From NCBI GenBank assembly GCA_036271315.1, contig DATBAV010000012.1:1-64000 (forward strand): a stretch of DNA of 64,000 bases. Reading direction: 5' to 3'. Position 1 is the first letter of the stretch. Each line of letters starts with the position of its first letter. The notes beneath the pieces are model-generated. The model was not told where the DNA came from and did no database searches. It was given only the letters and a program-made list of their open reading frames with translations. The position numbers and the translations under genes were made by a program. Origin of the DNA: VRUE01 sp036271315. Its GTDB lineage: Bacteria; Actinomycetota; Thermoleophilia; Solirubrobacterales; 70-9. This document shows positions 46,055 to 54,586 of the stretch, piece by piece.

Positions 46055-47725
46055 TCACCGCCCCAGCTCGCGGCGCAGCATCGCATTGCCGCGCTCGAGC
46101 TGATCGATGGTGGCGCCGGCGACCGAGCGCGTCCGGGTTTCGCGATTGATGCGGGCCTGGACCTCGCGGTGCGATTTGTTGGTGCGACGGGCGACGGCGG
46201 CGACCAGGCGGCTACGCTCGCCGCGCAGTCGCTCTCGGGTCGCATAGGCCGACTCCCGCTCGGGCTCGAGGTCCTTCGGTGCAGCTTCGGGCCTGGCGAG
46301 GGCAGTCGCCTTCTTCGGCGCCGGCTTGGGGTCATCGGTCGGGAAGAGCTGAAGCGCGGTCTCGCTCATGATCGCCTCGTCCAGCTCGGCGTCTCCCGAG
46401 CTCAGGGCGGCAAAGCCGCCACCCGGCTCGGGCCGCTCCGGATCGAAATCGTCGATCTCGACCTCTTCCTCCTCGGCGTCCGGCGAGAGGTCGAGCGCAT
46501 GGCGGCGCTCCAGCTCGATCTCGTGGGCGAGTGCCTTCAGCCGTGGGTCAGCCGGCATCAGGAGGTAGCTCATCTGGCGGCGCGGCCGTGGGGTGGTGCG
46601 GATGAAGCGACCGACCACCTGGCGGAAGAAAAGCTCGGTCCGGGCTGCCGTCGCGTAGACGCCGACCCGCAGGCGGGGGATGTCGACGCCCTCCGAGACC
46701 ATCAGCACCGAGACCAGCCAGCGTCGATCGGAGGAGGCGAAATCGGCGATGCGCTGGCTGGCACCGGGCTCGTCGCTCATCACCAGCTCGGGCTGCTCCC
46801 CCGAGACCGACCCGAGCCGCGCCGCGATCGCCCGCGCGTGGTCCTGATCGGAGGCGATGACCAGGCCACCCGCGTCAGGGTGGCCGTCGGCGCGCACCTC
46901 GCTCAGCCTGGCATCGCCGTCGCGCAGCACCTCGCCCATCCACTCGCCCTCTGGGCTGAGCGCCGTTCGCAGGCGCCGAGCCGACTCCGCCGCCGGCAAG
47001 GCAAGGTCGAAGTCGGCGCTGCGCAGCCGTCCGTCCGAGACCCACTCCATCTCGCCGTCGTAGGGCAGGAAGGTGATCGGGCGGCACACTCGGTCGACCA
47101 ATGCCTGCGGATAGCCATAGGTGTAGTCGGCCCGGCTGAGGCTGTCCTCGTCGTAGACGACCCAGGGGATGGCCGAGTTGTCGGAGCGGAAAGGCGTGCC
47201 CGAGAGGAGTAGCCGGAAGCGGGCGCCGTCGAAGGCCCTGCGGGCTTGCAGGCCCCAGGCGGCCTGATCGCCCATGTGGTGCGGCTCGTCGGCGATCAGC
47301 AGGGTCGGCCGGCGGTCAGCGGCCAGCCGGTGTGTATCCGGCCCGGCGGCGATCGTCTGGTAAGTGACGGCGACGCCGTGGAAGTCGACCGACTCCGGCC
47401 CGTCCGCATTTGGCCTGTTCGGCTCGAGGTCGATGCCGTAGCGGCCCGCGTCGGCGGCCCACTGGCGACAGATGTGGGTGGTCGGGCCGGCCACGACAAC
47501 GCGCGAGACGAACTTGGCGCTCAGCATCCGGTGGGCGATGTGCAGGCCGAAGGTGGTCTTGCCGGCCGCCGGCGTGGCCGAGGCCAAGAAACTGGTGGCC
47601 GAGTGCGCCCGCACCGCCTCGGTCGCCTCCTCCTGCCAGGAGCGGAGGGGTCGGGCATCGGGCCAATCCGGAAGCGATCGGGCGCGCGCCCTGCCGCCGA
47701 TCGGGTGCTGAGAGGCGTCGTACAA
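46055..47725 (-). CDS. Superfamily 2 DEAD/DEAH-box helicase
   Basis: A 556-residue SF2 ATPase. Walker A ATPAAGKTTFG, Walker B IADEPHHMG, motif III LSGTPFRSD, motif V-like SVLMVSEGVDIPRL and motif VI FRQVVGRFIRTTP are in order. An acidic linker (SPDAEEEEVEIDDFDPERPE) and a basic helical C-terminus (about 470-556) follow. It resembles the helicase subunit (Res) type but no nuclease or methylase gene is adjacent. The start listed is TTG; no clear ribosome site. Role in DNA repair or defence cannot be told. Confidence 0.82.
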   Translation of the reverse strand: MYDASQHPIGGRARARSLPDWPDARPLRSWQEEATEAVRAHSATSFLASATPAAGKTTFGLHIAHRMLSAKFVSRVVVAGPTTHICRQWAADAGRYGIDLEPNRPNADGPESVDFHGVAVTYQTIAAGPDTHRLAADRRPTLLIADEPHHMGDQAAWGLQARRAFDGARFRLLLSGTPFRSDNSAIPWVVYDEDSLSRADYTYGYPQALVDRVCRPITFLPYDGEMEWVSDGRLRSADFDLALPAAESARRLRTALSPEGEWMGEVLRDGDARLSEVRADGHPDAGGLVIASDQDHARAIAARLGSVSGEQPELVMSDEPGASQRIADFASSDRRWLVSVLMVSEGVDIPRLRVGVYATAARTELFFRQVVGRFIRTTPRPRRQMSYLLMPADPRLKALAHEIELERRHALDLSPDAEEEEVEIDDFDPERPEPGGGFAALSSGDAELDEAIMSETALQLFPTDDPKPAPKKATALARPEAAPKDLEPERESAYATRERLRGERSRLVAAVARRTNKSHREVQARINRETRTRSVAGATIDQLERGNAMLRRELGR

Positions 47726-47804
47726 GGGCGCGCCACAATAGGGTCGCCCGCGGTCGGACGACGGCCGACCCGCACAGGCTCGATCGGCACGACCGATGCG
47801 ATGG

Positions 47805-48461
47805 TCAGGACGTTGGCAGCAGCCCGCGGATCAGCGACACCCGAGCCTGGTTCAGCATCTGCTCGAACTCGGCGTCGGAGATGTCCATGTTGGCCGGCCC
47901 GAGGTGCGCGGCGATGACCCCGTCCCAGGCCGCCCACATGAACCGCGCCATCGGCTTGGGGTCGACTGGCCGGATCGCTCCTTCCTCGGCCGCCTCACTC
48001 AGCAGTCCGGCCATGCGGGTGACTTCGGCGCTGATCCGCTCGGCGATCCGGGCGGCTGGACCGGGAGCCTCCTGCGCACTGGGGCGGTCGGGTGGGGGAA
48101 AGCGAAAAAGCCGAAAGTAGGCGGGGTGCTCGCGGGCGAAGCGCAGGTAGCCCTCACCGATGCCGATCAACCGTTCCAATGGGCTGCCACCGGCAGCAAG
48201 GCCCTCCTCGCCATAGCGCTTGTCCAGGGCCAGCGCTCGATCCACCAGTGCCGAGTAGACGCCCTCCTTGCCGCCGAAGTGGGCGTATATCGAGCCGACC
48301 GCGACATCGGCCGTCTCGGAGAGCTCCTCCATGGTCGTGACGGTGTAGCCGCGGCTGAGGAAGAGGCGCTCGGCGGCTTCGAGGATCGCACCGGCGGTGC
48401 GCGCTTTGCGGCGCTCGGTCCGGGTGGCGGGAGGCGTGGGGGTGTCGTTCGCGAGGGACAC
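47805..48461 (-). CDS. TetR-family transcriptional regulator
   Basis: A 218-residue repressor. The N-terminal helix-turn-helix is ILEAAERLFLSRGYTVTTME and ADVAVGSIYAHFGGKEGVY; the rest is the helical ligand domain with an aromatic, Pro-rich loop (FRLFRFPPPDRPS). GTG 48461 is chosen over TTG 48485. It is divergent from a deazaflavin-dependent oxidoreductase gene and probably represses it. Confidence 0.87.
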   Translation of the reverse strand: MSLANDTPTPPATRTERRKARTAGAILEAAERLFLSRGYTVTTMEELSETADVAVGSIYAHFGGKEGVYSALVDRALALDKRYGEEGLAAGGSPLERLIGIGEGYLRFAREHPAYFRLFRFPPPDRPSAQEAPGPAARIAERISAEVTRMAGLLSEAAEEGAIRPVDPKPMARFMWAAWDGVIAAHLGPANMDISDAEFEQMLNQARVSLIRGLLPTS

Positions 48462-48560
48462 GACCAAGACCTTAGCAAGCTGCAATGATATTCAAAGATG
48501 AATTTCCTTCTAGTTAAAGGCCCGAGTCGAGACGGGCAAGCCCCAAGGAGGCGAGCTGAG
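48462..48560. promoter_or_regulatory. Divergent promoter/operator region of tetR and the oxidoreductase
   Basis: An AT-rich island in GC-rich surroundings, holding ATTCA-AAGA-TGAAT (48490-48503), a short inverted repeat suited to a TetR half-site pair. AAGGAGG at 48545-48551 is the ribosome site for the plus-strand gene. Confidence 0.4.
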
Positions 48561-49154
48561 ATGACCGAAGCAACGAGCGCCGTCGGCACGCGGCGAGACG
48601 AAGACGGCGGTGCCAAGGCCGAGGACGTGCGCGCAATGGCGACGAAGGCGACGTCAAAGCACGGGCGTTTGATGAGCTCGGCGAGGGACGGTCGGGTGCT
48701 GAGCGCGCTGATGCTTCCGTTCTTCATGGTCAGGCCGCCCTCCGGCTACGGGGTGCTGACGACGACGGGGCGCCGGACCGGAAAGACGCGGCGCAAGTGC
48801 ATCCGCGTCATTCGCCAGGGAAACAAGGCTTACCTCGTAAGCCTCCGCCTGCCCGGGCAGGCGGAGAGGAGCCCGTCGGCCGTTGCGGCCTGGGTCTGGA
48901 ATATCCGCAGTGAGCCGAGCGTGCGATTGCGGATCCGCGGCGGGACCTTCGCCGGCGTCGCTCGGGAGCTGAGTGAGCCGGCGGAGCTGGAACAGGCGAG
49001 ACGGGCGCTGTACGAGACCGTAAATCTCTTCGACTACGGAGAGTGCAGCCTGCATCTGCGCGGGCTGCCGGCGCGCGAGAAGATCAGGGAGCTGCACGGC
49101 TACTGGTTCGACACCGGAGTCCCGCTGGCGATTGAGCTGCGGGATTGGCGGTAA
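48561..49154 (+). CDS. Deazaflavin (F420)-type nitroreductase-family oxidoreductase
   Basis: A 197-residue split-barrel protein of the DDN-like family (nitroreductase family deazaflavin-dependent oxidoreductase). The signature is GYGVLTTTGRRTGKTRRKCI, where DDN proteins have TTTGRKSGKxR; AYLVSLRLPGQ and WVWNIRSEPSVRLRI match the cofactor-binding strands. Use of F420 rather than FMN is inferred from the family. AAGGAGG fixes ATG 48561. A membrane protein gene follows ten bases after the stop. Confidence 0.83.
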   Translation: MTEATSAVGTRRDEDGGAKAEDVRAMATKATSKHGRLMSSARDGRVLSALMLPFFMVRPPSGYGVLTTTGRRTGKTRRKCIRVIRQGNKAYLVSLRLPGQAERSPSAVAAWVWNIRSEPSVRLRIRGGTFAGVARELSEPAELEQARRALYETVNLFDYGECSLHLRGLPAREKIRELHGYWFDTGVPLAIELRDWR

Positions 49155-49164
49155 GGAGCAGATC

Positions 49165-49548
49165 ATGTCTCTCCTCGTCAAGCTTGGAATCTGCGAGTTG
49201 GCGGTCGGTGTGCTCTCCGGCTGGGCCATGATCGCGATGGTCGAGAAGCCCGAGGCGCTCAAGCGGCTCGGCGTCCGTCAGCTCGCACGCATCCGGCAGA
49301 CCCATCTCGACCTGCTGATGCAGGGCACGATCCTCGCTGCAATCGGAGCCGCGGTGACTTCGGTTCCGGCCTGGATCGGGATCCTCCTTGTGGTCGGCGC
49401 TTACGTGGCGCCGCTCACCCTGGGGGTGCTGGCCTTCCGCCCCGAGCTACAGAAGGACTCGATCGTCTATCGAGGGCTCAATACTGTCGTCTTGACGGGG
49501 TTTACGGTCGCCTGGGTCGCTCTGGCCATCACCGTCCTCTCGCGCTAG
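49165..49548 (+). CDS. Four-helix membrane protein
   Basis: A 127-residue integral membrane protein with four hydrophobic stretches (about 3-27, 54-72, 74-94, 106-125) and a basic cytoplasmic loop EKPEALKRLGVRQLARIRQTH. AAGGAG six bases before ATG 49165 sets the start. Family not recognised. It is in an operon with the oxidoreductase, so TetR-controlled. Confidence 0.75.
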   Translation: MSLLVKLGICELAVGVLSGWAMIAMVEKPEALKRLGVRQLARIRQTHLDLLMQGTILAAIGAAVTSVPAWIGILLVVGAYVAPLTLGVLAFRPELQKDSIVYRGLNTVVLTGFTVAWVALAITVLSR

Positions 49549-49569
49549 GCCGCCTTCGGGGAGAGCGGC

Positions 49570-50487
49570 TCAGCTCTTCGAGTCGATCACCCAGCCGAGA
49601 TTGCCGACCGGCCCGAGGTGGCCCAGCTTGTCCGGGTTGGAGATCGACCTGATCGCCTTGATCTCGCCATCGGCGATCTCGAGCGCAGTCACCCCGACCA
49701 GTCGCTGTCGGTCGTCGAAGACGAGTATTCCGGGACCGCCGTTGACCTCGGTCGGGCGCAGGCGAATGCCGGGCAGGCGGGTCTCTGGGCTCAGCCAGTC
49801 CATAAGCATGCGGGCGACGCGGCTGCGTCCCTGCAGTGTCCGCGCCAGCGCCGGCGCTTTGCCGCCGCCGTCGCCGGTCAGCTGTACGTCGTCGGCGAGC
49901 AGCGACTCCAGTCCAGCGAGGTCACCCTGCTCGGTGGCTCGGAAGAATTGTCGCGCCAACTCGTCGCGCTGCTCGCGCGTCGTCTGAAAGCGCGGCCGGC
50001 CCTGTTCGACATGGCGCCGGGCACGGCTCGCGAGCTGGCGGACGTTGTCCTCGCTCTTGCCGACGATCGCGGCAATCTGGGGATATCCGTAGTCGAAGAC
50101 GTCGTGGAGCAGCAAGACCGCGCGCTGCTCGGGCGAGAGGCTCTCGAGCAGCACCAGCATCGCCAGCGAGAGCGAGTCGGCCGTCTCGGCGTGGCGTGCC
50201 GGATCGTCCTCGCCGTCGGTGACGATCGGCTCCGGCAACCATTCGCCTACGTAGCGCTCGCGGCGGGCGCGGGCCGAGCGCAGCTCGTTGATCGACAGCC
50301 GGGTGGTGATCGTGGAGACGTAGGCGCGGGGCGAATCGAGCTGCTCGCCGGCGTCGACCGCCTGGTGCACTCGCAGCAGTGCCTCCTGGACTACGTCCTC
50401 GGCTTCCGAGACGCTGCCGAGCATCCGGTACGCGATCGCGAATGAGACCGGTCGCAACTCGTCCAGCATCTGCTCACGTTCCGTCAT
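49570..50487 (-). CDS. ECF41-type sigma factor with SnoaL-like C-terminal domain
   Basis: A 305-residue ECF sigma factor (SigJ-like). Sigma2 has FAIAYRMLGSVSEAEDVVQE, sigma4 has SPEQRAVLLLHDVFDYGYPQ and AIVGKSEDNVRQLASRARRH; a ~100-residue SnoaL/NTF2-like domain (about 200-305) follows, in ECF41 proteins the built-in regulator replacing an anti-sigma factor. AGAGGTG before ATG 50487 fixes the start. Divergent from a carboxymuconolactone decarboxylase-family gene, the standard ECF41 partner. Confidence 0.93.
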   Translation of the reverse strand: MTEREQMLDELRPVSFAIAYRMLGSVSEAEDVVQEALLRVHQAVDAGEQLDSPRAYVSTITTRLSINELRSARARRERYVGEWLPEPIVTDGEDDPARHAETADSLSLAMLVLLESLSPEQRAVLLLHDVFDYGYPQIAAIVGKSEDNVRQLASRARRHVEQGRPRFQTTREQRDELARQFFRATEQGDLAGLESLLADDVQLTGDGGGKAPALARTLQGRSRVARMLMDWLSPETRLPGIRLRPTEVNGGPGILVFDDRQRLVGVTALEIADGEIKAIRSISNPDKLGHLGPVGNLGWVIDSKS

Positions 50488-50522
50488 CGATTCACCTCTC
50501 TGCGTCGAGTACCTACCCGGTA

Positions 50523-50586
50523 GACAAGGACGGGACCCTCGTTGTGACAGCTGGCCCGCTGTCACAAATGTGCGCCCGGCGCTGTC
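50523..50586. promoter_or_regulatory. Divergent, mirror-symmetric ECF41 promoters
   Basis: TGTCACA at 50560-50566 is followed after exactly 16 nt by TGTC at 50583-50586 (plus strand, towards the CMD gene). On the minus strand TGTCACA (50549-50543) is followed after exactly 16 nt by TGTC (50526-50523), towards the sigma gene. The ECF41 consensus known from the literature is TGTCACA-N16-CGTC, so the -35 is perfect and the -10 differs by one base in both. The two -35 boxes lie in a perfect 10-bp inverted repeat (50542-50551, 50558-50567). Confidence 0.82.
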
Positions 50587-50623
50587 AAAGGGACGACAAC
50601 CCACGACTGCGGAGGACAGCACC

Positions 50624-51118
50624 ATGGAACCACGAATCGACCACCCCGCTCAAACGCTTCCGGGCGCGATGCAGGCGCTGCAGAAGCTGGATCGGGCGAC
50701 CAAGCAAGCAGGAGTGCCGGAGGCAACCCAGGAGATGCTCAAGCTGCGTGCCGGACAGATCAACGGCTGCAGCGCCTGCGTCGATATCCACTCGCGCATG
50801 CTCAAGGCGCTGGGCGAGCCCGACGAGCGCATCTTCTCGATCGGTGCCTGGCGGGAGTCGACCTACTACTCCGATGCCGAGCGCGCGGCACTCGCTCTGA
50901 CCGAGGCCGTCACTCGGCTCGCGGACCGTCCCAACCCCGTTCCCGACGAGGTCTGGGAGGAGGCCGCGCGGCACTACGACGACGAACAGCTGGGAGCGCT
51001 CGTGCTCTCGATCGCGACGATCAACACCTGGAATCGGCTCAACGCCGCGACCAGGCAGATCACCGGCGAGTGGGTCGGGGAGCTAGTCGCCGCGCAGATG
51101 GCCGGCGCGTCGGCATGA
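50624..51118 (+). CDS. AhpD-like carboxymuconolactone decarboxylase-family protein
   Basis: A 164-residue helical CMD-domain protein with peroxidatic/resolving CxxC (Cys49 and Cys52) in GQINGCSACVDIHSRML. Such proteins are the usual regulated partner of ECF41 sigma factors and likely act in peroxide or quinone-related redox chemistry. GGAGGA precedes ATG 50624. The promoter described at 50560-50586 lies about 40 bp upstream. Confidence 0.92.
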   Translation: MEPRIDHPAQTLPGAMQALQKLDRATKQAGVPEATQEMLKLRAGQINGCSACVDIHSRMLKALGEPDERIFSIGAWRESTYYSDAERAALALTEAVTRLADRPNPVPDEVWEEAARHYDDEQLGALVLSIATINTWNRLNAATRQITGEWVGELVAAQMAGASA

Positions 51119-51142
51119 AAATACGCCGCTAGGCTCCATTGG

Positions 51143-51679
51143 GTGAAGTTGGTCGCGTTCGCACTGACGCTTGCCGCCCTGCTCGCGGGAGCCGCGAGCG
51201 CGACTGCCCTTGGGGCGACGGAAACCGTGGCGCTTGGGTTCAACGAAGACACCGGCCCCGAACCGGGTCCCTTTCTCGAACCCGACGCGGTCGAAAACCC
51301 GCTGTCCTTCAAGATCACCTACACGGCGACGCCGGTGCAGCCACTCGAAATCCTGCAGAGCCTCAACTGCAACCGCGGCTCCGAACTCACGGGCATCCCG
51401 GAAGAGAAAGAAACCGTGACGCCACCCATATCGACCACGCTGACCGCGCCGACGGGGTCCGATTCCTGCTCGCTCGCGGTCTCGGCCGAAACGCCGGTTG
51501 CGACCACGGTCTTCGGCACGGTGCGGATCGAAGCCGAAGCGATCCGCGTTGCCAAGTCCCAGTCGGCGCCGTCGACGCCGAAGAAGAAGTGCAAGAAGGG
51601 CAGGAAGCTCAAGCACGGCAAGTGCGTCAAGAAGGGCAACAAGAAGCATCCGCACAAACAGAAGCCCTCAAGCGCATGA
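51143..51679 (+). CDS. Secreted protein with Lys/Cys-rich C-terminal tail
   Basis: A 178-residue protein with a clear signal peptide (LVAFALTLAALLAGAASATA), then a beta-rich domain (about 25-135) with two Cys (SLNCNRG, SDSCSLAV). The last ~35 residues are strongly basic with two Cys (KKCKKGRKLKHGKCVKKGNK). I know this Lys/Cys tail type from secreted proteins of deep actinobacteria, where its role is not established; wall or nucleic-acid attachment is a guess. GTG start. Coupled to the next gene by ATGA. Confidence 0.7.
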   Translation: MKLVAFALTLAALLAGAASATALGATETVALGFNEDTGPEPGPFLEPDAVENPLSFKITYTATPVQPLEILQSLNCNRGSELTGIPEEKETVTPPISTTLTAPTGSDSCSLAVSAETPVATTVFGTVRIEAEAIRVAKSQSAPSTPKKKCKKGRKLKHGKCVKKGNKKHPHKQKPSSA

Positions 51680-52113
51680 CGATCGAACGCATGGACCATG
51701 TCGGCATCGTGGTCGACGACCTCGCGGCCGCGACGGCGTTCTTCGCCGAGCTCGGACTCGAACTGCAGGGCGAGGGGAAGGTTGAGGACGAGTGGGTGGA
51801 CCGCGTGGTGGGGCTGGAGGGGGTGCGGGCAGAGCTCGCGATGATGGAGACTCCGGACGGCCACAGCCGGCTCGAGCTGGTGAAGTTCCACGCCCCGTCG
51901 GGCGGGAGCGGCGATCCACGGGCGCCGGCGAACACCCCCGGCATCCGCCATCTCACCTTCGCGGTCGACGACCTCGACGCCGCCCTCGCAGGCTTGGGTG
52001 CCCACGGCGCCGAGCTCGTAGGCGAGGTGGAGCGCTATAAGGACATCTATCGGCTCTGCTATATCCGCGGCCCGGAGGGAATCATCATCGAGCTGGCGGA
52101 AAAGATCGGCTGA
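51676..52113 (+). CDS. VOC-family protein (methylmalonyl-CoA epimerase/glyoxalase-like)
   Basis: A 145-residue VOC protein with metal-ligand positions in RMDHVGIVVDDLAAA (His), HSRLELVKF (Glu), GIRHLTFAVDDLDAA (His) and GIIIELAEKIG (Glu). The His-Glu-His-Glu order matches methylmalonyl-CoA epimerase and glyoxalase I relatives. Substrate not determined. ATG overlaps the upstream stop. Confidence 0.85.
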   Translation: MTIERMDHVGIVVDDLAAATAFFAELGLELQGEGKVEDEWVDRVVGLEGVRAELAMMETPDGHSRLELVKFHAPSGGSGDPRAPANTPGIRHLTFAVDDLDAALAGLGAHGAELVGEVERYKDIYRLCYIRGPEGIIIELAEKIG

Positions 52114-52129
52114 CGCTCTGAGCTTCCCG

Positions 52130-53221
52130 TTGCCTGCCCGTCCCTGGTTTGCCAGGAGCACCGCCATATTGGCGGTCACGGCCGCGCTGGCCATGCTTTT
52201 CCTCGCCGTCGGCTGTGGCTCCTCGAGCGGGGCCGCCGATCCCTGGATCGGAGTGCGGGGCAATCACCTGATCGACGGCGACGGGCAGCCGGTGCGATTG
52301 CTGGGTATCAACCGGCCCGGCACCGAGTACCAGTGCGTGGAAGGCGGCGAATTCTTCCAGGGGCCGAGCGACCGGGCCTCGATCGAGGCGATGGTGCGCT
52401 GGGACATCAACGCCGTGCGGGTGCCACTCAACGAGAGCTGCTGGCTCGGCATCAACGGCGTTCCCGCGGACCTCAGCGGTGCCGCCTATCGCGACGAAAT
52501 TCGCGCCTATGTGAGCAGGCTCGAGAGCGCCGGTCTCTACGTGATCCTCGAGCTGCAGTGGGCCGCGCCGGGCGACCACGAAGCGACAGGAATCATCCCC
52601 TTGCCCGACGCCGAACACGCGCCGGATTTCTGGCGCAGCCTCGCGACCGAATACCGCGACGACCGGGGCGTGCTCTTCGATCTCTATAACGAGCCGCACG
52701 ACGTCAGCTGGGAATGCTGGGAGCTCGGTTGCGAGGCCAACGACAAGTACTTCGGCGAATACCCCGCGGTCGGCATGCAGGCGCTGGTCGAAACGGTGCG
52801 CTCGACCGGCGCCCGCCAGCCGCTGATGCTGGGCGGTCTCAACTGGGCCAGCGACCCGCGCGGCTGGCTTGCCCATCGTCCCAGCGACCCCGCCCATGCC
52901 CTCGTCGCCTCAAACCACACTTACGACTTCACCCCCTGTTACCGGATCTGCCGCGCCGCTCTGGCCCGGATCGCCAAGCGCTTCCCGGTCGTCACCGGCG
53001 AGCTGGGGGAGGGGGACTGCCGTCACACCTACATCGATCCCTACATGAAGTGGGCCGATCGACACGGCATCTCCTACCTTGGCTGGGGCTGGTTCATCGC
53101 CCCCGGGCTGACCTGCGAGGAAGGCCCGACCCTGATCAAGAACTACGCGGGCACGCCCACTGCTTTCGGGATTGGCCTGCGGGAACATCTGCGCCGGCTC
53201 CGCGCCGCCGAAGGTCGCTAG
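52130..53221 (+). CDS. GH5-family glycoside hydrolase lipoprotein
   Basis: A 363-residue extracellular lipoprotein: signal helix, lipobox LAVGC (Cys29), then a TIM-barrel like GH5 cellulases. Acid/base Glu188 in FDLYNEPHD and nucleophile Glu291 in VVTGELGEGDC match the family; VPLNESCWLGI and GWGWFIAP complete the barrel. Six or more extra Cys suggest disulfides. Likely a beta-glucan or endoglucosidase-like activity; the substrate is unproven. TTG start. Confidence 0.85.
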   Translation: MPARPWFARSTAILAVTAALAMLFLAVGCGSSSGAADPWIGVRGNHLIDGDGQPVRLLGINRPGTEYQCVEGGEFFQGPSDRASIEAMVRWDINAVRVPLNESCWLGINGVPADLSGAAYRDEIRAYVSRLESAGLYVILELQWAAPGDHEATGIIPLPDAEHAPDFWRSLATEYRDDRGVLFDLYNEPHDVSWECWELGCEANDKYFGEYPAVGMQALVETVRSTGARQPLMLGGLNWASDPRGWLAHRPSDPAHALVASNHTYDFTPCYRICRAALARIAKRFPVVTGELGEGDCRHTYIDPYMKWADRHGISYLGWGWFIAPGLTCEEGPTLIKNYAGTPTAFGIGLREHLRRLRAAEGR

Positions 53222-53247
53222 CGACACTCTTGCGACAGAATGACGCC

Positions 53248-54438
53248 GTGGCCTCCGAGCGGCAATATGACTTGGCGCTCTTCGGCGCGACCGGCTTCAC
53301 CGGTGGGCTGACGGCTCGCTACCTTGCAGAGAACGGTCCCGCAGGGTTGCGTTGGGCCCTCGTCGGGCGCAACCGGACCAAGCTCGAGGCGGTTCAGTCT
53401 TCCCTGGCGCCCCTCCTGGGGCAGGGGGTTCCGGCACCGGACCTGCTGGTTGCCGACGCCGCCGACGCCACCGCGCTGGCGAAGGTCGCCGAGGCGGCCA
53501 AGGTCGTCGTCACCACGGTCGGCCCCTACGCGCTCTTTGGCGAGCCGCTGGTTGCCGCCTGCGCCGCGGCCGGAACCGACTACATCGACCTCACCGGCGA
53601 GCCCGAGTTCGTCGACCGGATGTGGCTCGGCTACCACGAGAAGGCTCGCAAGAGCGGCGCGCGGCTGGTCCACTGCTGCGGCTTCGACTCGATTCCGCAT
53701 GACCTTGGCGCCTACTTCACCGTCAAGCAGTTGCCCGAGGGCGTGCCGCTGACACTCAACGGCTACGTGCGAACCGGGGCCGAGTTCTCGGGCGGGACGT
53801 TCTCCTCGGCGATCAACGGCTTTGGCCGGGCGCGTCAGACGGTGGCCGCCGGGCGACGTCGGCGGCAGCTCGAGCAGCGGCTGGCCGGCAGGAAGATCCA
53901 CTCCGCGTCGCCCCGCCCGCGCCGCGATGACGATCTCGGCGGCTGGGTGGTGCCGCTACCGCTGATCGACGGTACGGTGGTGCGCCGCTCCGCGGCTGCC
54001 CTGGAGCGCTACGGGCCCGACTTCACCTACGGCCACAACGCCGTCGCCAAGCACCTCTCCTCGGTCGCGGCGACCGTCGGCAGGGTGGGGGCGGCGCTGG
54101 TGCTGGCGCAGTTGCCGCCGACCCGCAAGCTCCTGCTCAAGACATTTCCCTCGCCGGGCGAGGGGCCGAGCGAGGAGGTTCGCGCCAAGAGCTGGTTCAA
54201 GATCGTCTTCGTCGGCGAGGGCGGCGGTAAGCGCGTCGTCACCGAGGTAAGCGGTGGCGATCCCGGCTACGGCGAGACCTCGAAGATGCTGGCCGAGTCG
54301 GGCCTCTGCCTCGCCTTCGACGAGCTGCCCGAGAGCGCCGGCCAGGTGACGACCGCGGCGGCGATGGGCGACGCGCTGCTGGCGCGCCTGCAGGCCGCGG
54401 GGATCGGCTTTCAGGTGATTGAGCCGGCCCCGGCATAG
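53248..54438 (+). CDS. Saccharopine-dehydrogenase-like NAD(P)-binding protein (trans-acting enoyl reductase type)
   Basis: A 396-residue Rossmann protein. YDLALFGATGFTGGLTARYL binds NAD(P); WALVGRNRTKL, VVVTTVGPYALFGEPLV and GTDYIDLTGEPEFV are diagnostic for this family, and HCCGFDSIPHDLGAYF is shared with mycobacterial trans-acting enoyl reductases (Rv2449c/Rv2953-like) used in complex lipid synthesis. With WS/DGAT and MMPL genes in the window, a lipid role is plausible. GTG 53248 is chosen although the frame is open far upstream. Confidence 0.83.
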   Translation: MASERQYDLALFGATGFTGGLTARYLAENGPAGLRWALVGRNRTKLEAVQSSLAPLLGQGVPAPDLLVADAADATALAKVAEAAKVVVTTVGPYALFGEPLVAACAAAGTDYIDLTGEPEFVDRMWLGYHEKARKSGARLVHCCGFDSIPHDLGAYFTVKQLPEGVPLTLNGYVRTGAEFSGGTFSSAINGFGRARQTVAAGRRRRQLEQRLAGRKIHSASPRPRRDDDLGGWVVPLPLIDGTVVRRSAAALERYGPDFTYGHNAVAKHLSSVAATVGRVGAALVLAQLPPTRKLLLKTFPSPGEGPSEEVRAKSWFKIVFVGEGGGKRVVTEVSGGDPGYGETSKMLAESGLCLAFDELPESAGQVTTAAAMGDALLARLQAAGIGFQVIEPAPA

Positions 54439-54474
54439 GCGTTTGCCGTCGCTAAACTGGCGGGCGAAGTTCCT

Positions 54475-54547
54475 GGGGCTGTAGCTCAGCTGGAAGAGCG
54501 TCGCGCTGGCAGCGCGAAGGTCAGGGGTTCGAGCCCCCTCAGCTCCA
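54475..54547 (+). tRNA. tRNA-Ala (anticodon GGC)
   Basis: A 73-nt cloverleaf: acceptor GGGGCTG/CAGCTCC with discriminator A and the G3-U70 wobble that identifies alanine tRNAs, D-arm GCTC/GAGC, anticodon stem TCGCG/CGCGA with loop CTGGCAG (GGC), T-arm AGGGG/CCCCT. No encoded CCA. A possible -10 TAAACT lies at 54453-54458. Confidence 0.97.
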
Positions 54548-54586
54548 CTGCTCAATTCATCGCTCTCTGCTGCCGATGCAAGGGCG

